Position numbers and translations under genes: made by a program
Shown: in pieces, positions 23,114-30,601 of the stretch
How positions within the stretch are numbered: the stretch's first letter is position 1
Layout of the letters: every line of letters starts with the position of its first letter
NCBI GenBank assembly: GCA_913009635.1
Contig: CAJVXI010000009.1
Coordinates: 1 to 36,547 of the forward strand
DNA: 36,547 bases
Reading direction: 5' to 3'
Source: an uncultured bacterium
GTDB taxonomy: Bacteria > Patescibacteriota > Minisyncoccia > UBA6257 > UBA9933
Notes under the pieces: generated by a model
What the model was told of the DNA's origin: nothing
What the model saw: the letters and a program-made list of their open reading frames with translations, nothing else
The model's database searches: none

Positions 23114-25759
23114 ATGACAATATTTAAACTCCAGGATTCAATTGAAGAGATAAAAGGCGTTGGTCAAAAATTTCTTCCAAAATTAAAAAAACTGGAAATT
23201 AAAATTATTAAAGATTTACTTTGGCATTTTCCGTTTCGCTACGATGATTTTTCCAAGATTTCCAAAATTGCCGATGTGAAAATCAACGAACCGGTTGTTA
23301 TTCAGGCAATTGTTAAAGAAATAAAAATACACCGCACATGGAAACGAAGAATGATTATAGTAGATGCGCTGATTGGAGATAATACAGGTAATATTGGCGT
23401 AGTTTGGTTTAATCAACCTTTCATTTTAAATGTTCTTAAAAAAGGGACAATGGCTAATTTTGCCGGTAAAACTGTTGTTTCTAAAAATAAAATTTATCTT
23501 TCTAATCCTGTTTATGAAGTCATCTACACACAGACTAATACGGACTATACACAGACCGATACAGAAGATGGTCAGTATGAGTCCGCGCTAAGTCCGTATG
23601 AGTCTGAGTCTTTAAAGCATACGGGGCGTCTTGTGCCGGTTTATCCGGAAACCAGAGGATTAACTTCAAAGGCCATTAGATTTTTAATTAAGCCGGTTTT
23701 GGATAATTTAGAAAAATTACCTGAATTGCTGCCAAAAGAAGTTATAAAAGAAAATAAATTTTTGGAAATTAATCAGGCAATTCGTTATATTCATTTTCCT
23801 GAAAATTTTCAACAAGCCCAGGACGCTAAAAAAAGATTTGCTTTTGAAGATTTATTTTTGCTTCAACTTAATAATATAAAACAGCGTCTTAGCTTGTCGC
23901 GAGAAAAATCCTTTTCTTTTAAGGTTGATATTGATTATTTAAAAGAGCTTATTAGTCATCTTCCTTTTGAATTAACTAAGGCGCAGAAAAAAACACTTTG
24001 GGAAATTTTGCAAGATTTTCAAAAATCGTACCCAATGAATCGTTTATTGCAGGGAGATGTTGGTTCTGGGAAAACAATTGTTGCTGGATTGGCCGCGTTG
24101 ATGATTAGTAAGTCCTCCAGATTCGTTCTAGGCAAACAAAGCGCTTTTATGGCGCCAACTGAAATATTGGCGCAGCAGCATTATAAAACTTTTTTAAAGT
24201 TTTTTCCTGATTTTAAGGGAGGTATTGGATTGATTACTTCTGGAGAAGCAAGAATTTTTTATGGAGATGGATTAGAGGCCAAAGCAAAGAAAAACGAGTT
24301 AGTTAAAAAAATTATTAGCGGAGAAATAAAGATTATTATCGGCACTCACGCTCTTATTCAGAAAAGCGTTGATTTTCTAGATTTGGCTTTTGTTGTTGTT
24401 GATGAACAGCATAGATTTGGCATTTCTCAGCGAGCCAAGCTCGCTGCGCAGACTAATATAGACTATACACGAACTTATACTGAAGAAAATAACAGTAAGG
24501 ATTCTGAATTATTGTATGGGGATTTAACATATAAAATAAGAGGAGCTATTTTTAGCGTAAAAAAACAATTAGGGCTTGGTCATAAAGAAAGTATCTATCA
24601 GAAAGCGTTGGAAGAAGAATTTAAAAAATTGAAATTATCTTTTGAAAAAGAAAAATCAATAAGTATTACATATAGTGGGAAAAAGATAGGAATTTATAGG
24701 CCCGATTTTATTGTTGAGGATAAAATTATTTTAGAGATAAAAGCACTTCCATTTATTGGAAGATTTGAAAAAAATCAAATTTGGCATTATTTAAAAGGTT
24801 CAAATTATGAGTTGGCGTTATTGGTTAATTTTGGAAGAGATGATATTGATATAAAAAGATTTATTTATAATGACGGTCTGTATAAGTCTGTGTCAAGTCC
24901 GTATAAGTCAGTGAATATGCCGCATTTTTTATCAATGTCAGCAACGCCGATTCCACGCACCCTTTCTTTAACTGTTTTTGGCGATCTTGATTTATCAATT
25001 ATTGACGAGCTTCCAAAAGGAAGAAAAGAAATTATTACTAAAATCGTGGCGCCTGCTAATCGTAATAAGGCATATCAATTTCTTCGAGACCAAATTAGAA
25101 AGGGTCGGCAAGTGTTTGTAATTTGTCCCCGAATTGATCCATCGGAAATGAATACCAATCCGTTTATTCCGGATGTACGGGCAGTAAAAGAAGAATATGA
25201 AAAACTTTCCAAGAAAATTTTTCCAGATCTTAACGTGGCAATACTGCATGGCAAAATTAAATCAAAAGAAAAAGCTGAAACAATGAAGCAATTTAATAAT
25301 GGAGCAATTGATATTCTGGTTTCAACTTCAGTTGTTGAGGTTGGCGTTGACGTGCCTAATGCGTCAATAATGCTTATTGAAGGAAGCGAGAGATTTGGTT
25401 TGGCGCAGCTTTATCAATTTCGAGGTAGAGTTGGTAGAGGAGAATATCAGTCATTTTGTTTTTTATTTACTGATTCTTCTTCAAAAGCTACTCATCAACG
25501 ATTGCGTTCTTTGATTGACGCGAAAAATGGTTTTGAATTAGCAGAGAAAGATTTAGCTATTAGGGGTCCCGGTCAGATTTTAGGAGCCGATCAAACGGGT
25601 GTGCCTGATTTGGCAATGAAAGCCATTCAAAATCCGGAATTAATAAAATCCGCTCGTCAATCAGCAGAATTAATTATTAAAAAAGATTCAGAATTAAAAA
25701 ATCATCCATTTCTTAAAAGCCGCTTGGAAAATTTTCAAAAAGAGATACATTTGGAATAA
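23114..25759 (+). CDS. recG: ATP-dependent DNA helicase RecG with an internal GxxExxY domain and repeat-derived insertions
   Basis: NRLLQGDVGSGKTIVAGLAALM, VVVDEQHRFGISQRAKL, HFLSMSATPIPRTLSLTVFGDLDLSIIDELPKGRKEI, GRVGRGEYQSFCFLF, FELAEKDLAIRGPGQILGADQTG; interrupted in frame by a GxxExxY domain. Confidence 0.96.
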   Translation: MTIFKLQDSIEEIKGVGQKFLPKLKKLEIKIIKDLLWHFPFRYDDFSKISKIADVKINEPVVIQAIVKEIKIHRTWKRRMIIVDALIGDNTGNIGVVWFNQPFILNVLKKGTMANFAGKTVVSKNKIYLSNPVYEVIYTQTNTDYTQTDTEDGQYESALSPYESESLKHTGRLVPVYPETRGLTSKAIRFLIKPVLDNLEKLPELLPKEVIKENKFLEINQAIRYIHFPENFQQAQDAKKRFAFEDLFLLQLNNIKQRLSLSREKSFSFKVDIDYLKELISHLPFELTKAQKKTLWEILQDFQKSYPMNRLLQGDVGSGKTIVAGLAALMISKSSRFVLGKQSAFMAPTEILAQQHYKTFLKFFPDFKGGIGLITSGEARIFYGDGLEAKAKKNELVKKIISGEIKIIIGTHALIQKSVDFLDLAFVVVDEQHRFGISQRAKLAAQTNIDYTRTYTEENNSKDSELLYGDLTYKIRGAIFSVKKQLGLGHKESIYQKALEEEFKKLKLSFEKEKSISITYSGKKIGIYRPDFIVEDKIILEIKALPFIGRFEKNQIWHYLKGSNYELALLVNFGRDDIDIKRFIYNDGLYKSVSSPYKSVNMPHFLSMSATPIPRTLSLTVFGDLDLSIIDELPKGRKEIITKIVAPANRNKAYQFLRDQIRKGRQVFVICPRIDPSEMNTNPFIPDVRAVKEEYEKLSKKIFPDLNVAILHGKIKSKEKAETMKQFNNGAIDILVSTSVVEVGVDVPNASIMLIEGSERFGLAQLYQFRGRVGRGEYQSFCFLFTDSSSKATHQRLRSLIDAKNGFELAEKDLAIRGPGQILGADQTGVPDLAMKAIQNPELIKSARQSAELIIKKDSELKNHPFLKSRLENFQKEIHLE
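23526..23610. repeat. TQTNTD-type coding palindromic element 1 in recG
   Basis: Arm ACAGACTAATACGGACTATACACAGACCGATACAGA; right arm GTCAGTATGAGTCCGCGCTAAGTCCGTATGAGTCTGAGTC is its imperfect reverse complement. Encodes TQTNTDYTQTDTEDGQYESALSPYESES. Confidence 0.82.
24449..24918 (+). mobile_element. Candidate in-frame element: heptad/21-bp-period inverted arms flanking a GxxExxY (PD-(D/E)XK-like) domain inside recG
   Basis: Left arm CAGACTAATATAGACTATACACGAACTTATACTGA (24449-); right arm GTCTGTATAAGTCTGTGTCAAGTCCGTATAAGTCAGTG (to 24918); cargo ELLYGDLTYKIRGAIFSVKKQLGLGHKESIYQKALEEEF...YRPDFIVEDKIILEIKAL...LLVNFGRDDIDIKRFIYND (24506-24874). Confidence 0.75.
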
Positions 25760-25864
25760 TTTTCCACTTGTCATTAAATGATATTTATGATATATAAATT
25801 AATAATCTGTTCATTGACATAGTTAATATAAAAAATACGAATTTAAAAAAATAGGAGAATTGAA

Positions 25865-27145
25865 ATGGAAGAAATTATCCAAAAAGAAATTTCAGAAGAA
25901 CCAGAAGAGTTAAGCAGTGTTAAGGAGGCGACAGCAAGAATAATATATGAAGATGATATACAACTGTATGCAAAGTCAATAGGCAACGTAAAACTTCTTA
26001 AAAAAGGAGAAGAAATTGAGCTTGCCAAGAAATTAAATGAAGGGAAAGCTATTTTAACGAGAATAATCTCCAAATTTCCCTTAACAACAGAAATCAGAGA
26101 GAATTTTGAAAAAAGCAGGAAAATGTCGGAAGATGGTTTAGATACTGGAATTAAAGAAGTGGTTTTGGATAGAGTCGGGGCCTATGTAGAAGAATTAAGA
26201 ATTTTAAATGGGCGTGTTGCTCATTATGGGGAATCTCTAACGTCTTTAGAAAAGATTATCAAAAAAGGAAAAGGCGGGAGAAACAGAAATAATAGGAAAT
26301 TTATTGCTGTTAAAGAAATTATCAAAACCACAAAGGAAATCCACAAACAGATTGAGTCAAAAGTCGGTATAAAAGCGGATGACTTAGAAGTTGTATGGGA
26401 AAAGATTCGTAAGATACAAGGTTTTATAAACGAAGCGAAAAGAGAATTTACAGTAAGGAATTTGAGATTAGTAGTTATTGTTGCTAAAGCATACAAGGGA
26501 AGAGGATTGTCTTTTCCAGACCTTATTCAGGAAGGAAATATAGGGCTGATGAAAGCCGTAGATAAGTTTGAGTATAAAAGAGGTTTTAAATTCAGCACTT
26601 ACGCTACTTGCTGGATAAGGCAGTCCGTTATAAGAGCTCTTGCGGATAAGGTAAATATAATTAGAATCCCCGCGCATGTGACGGAGCTTAGAAACAGGAT
26701 TAAAATGACTTTTAGGGAACTTGCTCAGATTTTTTGCAGGAAACCAACCAGCGAGGAGATTGCCGAAGAAATTGGGGTGTCGATTAAAAAAGTAGAAAAA
26801 GTTTTTAAGCTTATACAAGATCCAATTTCTTTGCAGACGCCAGTAGGTGAAGACGATGAATTGGGAGATTTTGTTGAGGATAAAAAAAGCTCTTCTCCGT
26901 ATTCTAGTATGGAGGAAAAAGAAATATCAGTATATATACAGAAAGTCCTTGGCACTTTAAGTTCTAAAGAAGAAATGGTTATAAGGATAAGATTCGGCAT
27001 AGGTTTGAATAGTAGCCACACCCTTGAAGAAACAGGAAGGCAGTTTTCGGTCACAAGAGAAAGAATAAGGCAGATTGAAGTAAAAGCATTAAAAAAGCTT
27101 AACCATGCTTCTAGAAGGAGAATACTTAAAAATTTAATACATTAA
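25865..27145 (+). CDS. RNA polymerase sigma factor, sigma-70 family (RpoD-like)
   Basis: FTVRNLRLVVIVAKAYKGRGLSFPDLIQEGNIGLMKAVDKFEYKRGFKFSTYATCWIRQSVIRAL; region 4 TLEETGRQFSVTRERIRQIEVKALKKL. Confidence 0.93.
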   Translation: MEEIIQKEISEEPEELSSVKEATARIIYEDDIQLYAKSIGNVKLLKKGEEIELAKKLNEGKAILTRIISKFPLTTEIRENFEKSRKMSEDGLDTGIKEVVLDRVGAYVEELRILNGRVAHYGESLTSLEKIIKKGKGGRNRNNRKFIAVKEIIKTTKEIHKQIESKVGIKADDLEVVWEKIRKIQGFINEAKREFTVRNLRLVVIVAKAYKGRGLSFPDLIQEGNIGLMKAVDKFEYKRGFKFSTYATCWIRQSVIRALADKVNIIRIPAHVTELRNRIKMTFRELAQIFCRKPTSEEIAEEIGVSIKKVEKVFKLIQDPISLQTPVGEDDELGDFVEDKKSSSPYSSMEEKEISVYIQKVLGTLSSKEEMVIRIRFGIGLNSSHTLEETGRQFSVTRERIRQIEVKALKKLNHASRRRILKNLIH

Positions 27146-27174
27146 GAGCCCAAAAATATACGGGCTCTTTTTTT
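27144..27174 (+). terminator. Rho-independent terminator
   Basis: AAGAGCCC-aaaaatatac-GGGCTCTTTTTTT. Confidence 0.85.
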
Positions 27175-28657
27175 ATCTATGCTTTGGCGTTACCCAAAAA
27201 CCGAGATGGAATTTGTCGCCAAGCATCAAACGTGTTTGTGCTTCCAATCCTGGAAAAGCTCCAAAAATTATTAAAGTAAATGGCACTAAAATCCACTGAA
27301 TGACATAAAGTAAATAATGCCACGATTTAAACCAGCTTGGTTTAGGTGGAAGCAAGATAATGCTTAAAACAGCTGAAGTGGCAATTCCAATCATTGATAA
27401 CGTCATAATAAACCGCGTAATTTGAGGCAAATTATATGAAAGAAGAGTGGTGTTAAAATCAGCGCCTCCTAAGATTATTGGCAGCCATCCTAATGCAAAA
27501 ATTATAAGAACGTTAGTTGACCATGAATGAAAACTTTCAATAATAATAAAGCTCCAATACCATTTTTTACTTTTTGGAATTTGCAGGTTTTTTCTGAAAC
27601 CATCTAAGAAATAAGGTATATTTTCACAGCCCCATCCCCACCTGCGCTGTTGTTTGTATTGATTAATCATTGTTTGCCAGAAAGTCGGAGCCACATTAGC
27701 ATCCATTGAGACCGGATAAAAAAGCGGTATTGCGCGCCAGTTACCGTTGTAATGAAGATAACACTGCCAGAAGATTTGAGAATCCTCGGAAACAATATCT
27801 TTATGCCAAAAACCGACTTCAACGACTGCTTTAAATGGCATTGAATGCGATGAAAAAGTTGTTTGGCGTTCAGGCCGTGATTGTTGCATCATATGCCAAA
27901 AAGTTGAAGAAAAAGCAATTACTCGGGCTAAGGCCGGCGTCTGAAAAATATTATTAGTAAAAAGAGGAATTGGTTGAAAACTTGAATGTTGGGGGTGCTC
28001 GCACGTAAGAAAATTATAAGTTAGTATGCCAAAATATTCTGGCAGAACTTGAGTGTCAATGTCAAAAACCGAAGCTAAAATATTTTCATAGGAAATTTTG
28101 AGCGGGTCAATAATAAGTTTTTTTACTTCTTTTGCGGCCCATGTTTGATTTGAGCCCTTACCTGGAATTTCATCAGGTAAATTTACCGGATGTTGAGTAA
28201 TCAAAAATTTAAAGAAATTGTCATTAAACTCTGTTTTAATTTTTTGAGCTGTTTCTTGTGTTTTTTTACCGCCTCGTTCTTCAGTTGCCAAAACAACAAT
28301 AAATTTATCTTTTGGATAATTGGTTTTTAATAAACTCTCAAAAGTTTCTTTAACTACTTCGTATGGTTCTTTATACATTGGAAGAATTATTAAATGATAA
28401 ATATTATTCCAGCTTTTAGCTTTTAGCTTTTGGTTTTTAGTTAATTCATCAATCCAGTTAATTTTCAAATTATTCCTCATTTTTTTGAAAGTAGCTTTGA
28501 GATGAAAAGATAAGTAGATTATTTTAAGGAACCAGTAAATATCAAAAAGAATAATAAAAATTGCCGCCCAAACAGGAAGCAGCCAAGATAGAAAAAGCAG
28601 TAAAATAATGGTGCTCCAAGCTAAAATTCCAGGCACCATTTCAAAAAAACGATACAT
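27173..28657 (-). CDS. Multi-pass membrane glycosyltransferase, family 2-like
   Basis: YHLIILPMYKEPYEVVKETFESLLKTNYPKDKFIVVLATEERGG; SVFDIDTQVLPEYF; QQRRWGWGCENIPYFL; multiple TM helices. Confidence 0.82.
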   Translation of the reverse strand: MYRFFEMVPGILAWSTIILLLFLSWLLPVWAAIFIILFDIYWFLKIIYLSFHLKATFKKMRNNLKINWIDELTKNQKLKAKSWNNIYHLIILPMYKEPYEVVKETFESLLKTNYPKDKFIVVLATEERGGKKTQETAQKIKTEFNDNFFKFLITQHPVNLPDEIPGKGSNQTWAAKEVKKLIIDPLKISYENILASVFDIDTQVLPEYFGILTYNFLTCEHPQHSSFQPIPLFTNNIFQTPALARVIAFSSTFWHMMQQSRPERQTTFSSHSMPFKAVVEVGFWHKDIVSEDSQIFWQCYLHYNGNWRAIPLFYPVSMDANVAPTFWQTMINQYKQQRRWGWGCENIPYFLDGFRKNLQIPKSKKWYWSFIIIESFHSWSTNVLIIFALGWLPIILGGADFNTTLLSYNLPQITRFIMTLSMIGIATSAVLSIILLPPKPSWFKSWHYLLYVIQWILVPFTLIIFGAFPGLEAQTRLMLGDKFHLGFWVTPKHR

Positions 28658-28736
28658 ATATTTTAAGCATATCCAATAATCTCCAAATTACAAATTTTTT
28701 ATTGAAAAAATGATGAAGGCATGGTATATATAATAA

Positions 28737-28870
28737 AAATCACAAATCACAAATTCCAAATCTCAAATAAATTCAAAATTCTAAATTTCAATGACCGAAA
28801 CACGTTTTGAATTTTGGTCATTAAATATTCGGATATTATTTGTTATTTGGCGCTTGGAATTTGGTGCTTG
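28737..28870. repeat. MITE-like repeat B, adjacent to tRNA-Glu
   Basis: CAAATCA CAAATTC CAAATCT CAAATAA heptads ... TCATTAAATATTCGGATATTATTTGTTATTTGGCGCTTGGAATTTGGTGCTTG; core shared with 18862-19003. Confidence 0.75.
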
Positions 28871-28877
28871 AGTGTAT

Positions 28878-28949
28878 GGCCCTATCGTCTAGTGGTTAGG
28901 ACACTAGGTTTTCATCCTAGAAACAGGAGTTCGATTCTCCTTAGGGCTG
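28878..28949 (+). tRNA. tRNA-Glu (anticodon TTC)
   Basis: GGCCCTA...CTAGGTTTTCATCCTAG...CAGGAGTTCGATTCTCCT-TAGGGCT-G cloverleaf; CCA not encoded. Confidence 0.93.
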
Positions 28950-28955
28950 CGAATA

Positions 28956-29738
28956 ATGACCCCACAAATTATCTACAAAGATAAAAACTTTTTAGCGGTT
29001 AATAAGCCGGCGGGGATGCTTACGCATCAAGTGTCAGGTGTCAAGTATCAGGTGTCAAGAGAGAAAATTCTGACTGATTTATTGGTTGAAAAATATCCTG
29101 AAATAAAAAAAGTCGGCGACTCTTCGGTAATCTCAGGGCAGGCGAATCAATTCAGACCTGGAATTGTTCATCGACTAGATAAAGACACATCTGGAGTAAT
29201 TTTGATAGCTCGTAATCAAGATTATTTTGAATATTTAAAAAAGCTATTCCAGGAGCACAAGATTAAAAAAACTTATTTAGCTTTGGTTTGGGGAAAGCTT
29301 GAGCCGAAAATAGGAATAATCAAAAAACCAATCAGTTTGAAAACCGGCACCATCAAGAGAACTATTTGGAAAGGTGGGCTAACTAAAGAAGCAATTACCG
29401 AATACCGCGTTAAAAAATATCTCAAATTTAAATCTTACGAGACTAAGTCTCGTAAGATTTATTCATTGGTGGAGATTATGCCGAAAACTGGCCGAACGCA
29501 CCAGATTCGGGTTCATTTGGCGTCAATAGGTCATCCGATTGTAGGAGATTCAGTTTATGGCCCAAAAGACCACAAAGGAAAACTTTCAGTTTCCTACGGG
29601 GCAAGCAATCCATTTGGTTTAACGCGTCAATTTCTTCACGCAGAATCATTGGAATTTAATATTGCTGATGGAAAAAGAATAAAAATTGAAGCTGATTTAC
29701 CGGAAGATTTACAAAAAATAATTTCTGATATTTATTAA
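28956..29738 (+). CDS. RluA/RluD-family pseudouridine synthase, with repeat-derived insertions
   Basis: NKPAGMLTH, FRPGIVHRLDKDTSGVILIARN (catalytic Asp), KTGRTHQIRVHLASIGHPIVGDSVYG. Confidence 0.93.
   Translation: MTPQIIYKDKNFLAVNKPAGMLTHQVSGVKYQVSREKILTDLLVEKYPEIKKVGDSSVISGQANQFRPGIVHRLDKDTSGVILIARNQDYFEYLKKLFQEHKIKKTYLALVWGKLEPKIGIIKKPISLKTGTIKRTIWKGGLTKEAITEYRVKKYLKFKSYETKSRKIYSLVEIMPKTGRTHQIRVHLASIGHPIVGDSVYGPKDHKGKLSVSYGASNPFGLTRQFLHAESLEFNIADGKRIKIEADLPEDLQKIISDIY
29031..29058. repeat. In-frame heptad array GTGTCAG GTGTCAA GTATCAG GTGTCAA
   Basis: Four consecutive 7-mers encoding VSGVKYQVS; same unit family as 30226-30330. Confidence 0.85.
29431..29460. repeat. Coding copy of palindrome AATCTTACGAGACTAAGTCTCGTAAGATTT
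   Basis: Identical to intergenic 5820-5849; encodes [10 protein letters not shown]. Confidence 0.95.
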
Positions 29739-29745
29739 TTATCCA

Positions 29746-29789
29746 CAACTTACTACAAATTTTACGATCGTGAATATTGTAGTAAGTTG
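29746..29789. repeat. 13-bp perfect inverted repeat between the rluD-like gene and rplS
   Basis: CAACTTACTACAA (29746) and TTGTAGTAAGTTG (29777). Confidence 0.8.
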
Positions 29790-29894
29790 TAAGATTGTAG
29801 CGAATTATCAAGTTGTTTTTTTATGAGTTGACTTTTTTTGGTTTTGTATATAGTATTTTATTTATAGATAATATTTAAATAGTATTTTAATTTT

Positions 29895-30221
29895 ATGATT
29901 AAAGAAGAAATTTTAGATCAAATTAAATCCGGGGCAATGGTGCGGGTGAGCGAAAAGATAAAAGAAGGAGAAAAGGAAAGAATAAGCAGGTTTAAGGGAG
30001 TGGTAATTTATAGAAAGCACGGCAATGAAGCTGGCGCTACTTTTACGGTGAGATCAACTGTTGCTGATGTTGGCGTTGAGAAAACCTATCCTATTAACTC
30101 GCCTATTATTAACAAGGTGGAAATTATAAGTTCGCCCAAGAAAGTTCATCGTTCAAAGCTTTATTTTGTGCGCAAATTATCCAAGAAGAAATCGCGCAAG
30201 AAGATTGGGGTGGCGGCGTAG
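29895..30221 (+). CDS. rplS: 50S ribosomal protein L19
   Basis: DQIKSGAMVRVSEKIKEGEKERISRFKGVVIYRKHGNEAGATFTVRSTVADVGVEKTYPINSPIINKVEII...HRSKLYFVRKLSKKKSRK. Confidence 0.96.
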   Translation: MIKEEILDQIKSGAMVRVSEKIKEGEKERISRFKGVVIYRKHGNEAGATFTVRSTVADVGVEKTYPINSPIINKVEIISSPKKVHRSKLYFVRKLSKKKSRKKIGVAA

Positions 30222-30225
30222 GCAA

Positions 30226-30330
30226 GTATCAAGTATCAAGTATCAAGTATCAAGTATCAAGTATCAAGTATTAAGTATCAAGTATTAAGTATCAAGTATC
30301 AAGTATTAAGTATTAAGTATTAAGTAGTAA
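30226..30330. repeat. Heptanucleotide tandem array GTATCAA/GTATTAA, 15 units
   Basis: 15 consecutive 7-bp units (last one GTAGTAA), starting 5 bp after the rplS stop. Confidence 0.96.
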
Positions 30331-30346
30331 AAGATAAATAATAAAC

Positions 30347-30370
30347 AAAGGGTGGTTAGCCACCCTTTTT
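30347..30370 (+). terminator. Rho-independent terminator
   Basis: AAAGGGTGG-ttag-CCACCCTTTTT. Confidence 0.88.
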
Positions 30371-30414
30371 ATTTGAAAATTAATGGAGTTGTATTTATAA
30401 TTGGAATGAAGTAA

Positions 30415-30499
30415 GCGCGGGTGGCGGAATCGGTAGACGCGCTACCTTGAGGGGGTAGTGGGATTAATTCCCGTGGAGGTTCGAGTCCTCTCTCGCGCA
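30415..30499 (+). tRNA. tRNA-Leu (anticodon GAG)
   Basis: GCGCGGG acceptor / CTCGCGC; anticodon arm CTACC-TTGAGGG-GGTAG; long variable arm; GGTTCGAGTCC T arm. Confidence 0.93.
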
Positions 30500-30504
30500 C
30501 TAAA

Positions 30505-30541
30505 AAATAAACGGCTCACACGGCGTGTGAGCCGTTTATTT
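30505..30541. repeat. 37-bp palindrome AAATAAACGGCTCACACG-G-CGTGTGAGCCGTTTATTT
   Basis: 18-bp arms, 1-nt centre; same element as 20008-20046. Confidence 0.92.
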
Positions 30542-30601
30542 CAACCGTTTTTAATTGATACGCGTGTTGACTTTAGATTTATACACATTAATATTAAAAA
30601 T

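Noticed and set aside
23526-24918. RecG as a pseudogene because of the insertions
   Set aside because: All helicase motifs are intact and the frame is kept across about 470 bp and 85 bp insertions.
24449-24918. Intein in RecG
   Set aside because: No recognisable splicing motifs (N-terminal Cys/Ser block A, TxxH block B, C-terminal HN); the cargo is a GxxExxY domain, not a Hint domain.
30226-30330. CRISPR-like array
   Set aside because: Units are 7 bp and contiguous with no spacers; no cas genes in the window.
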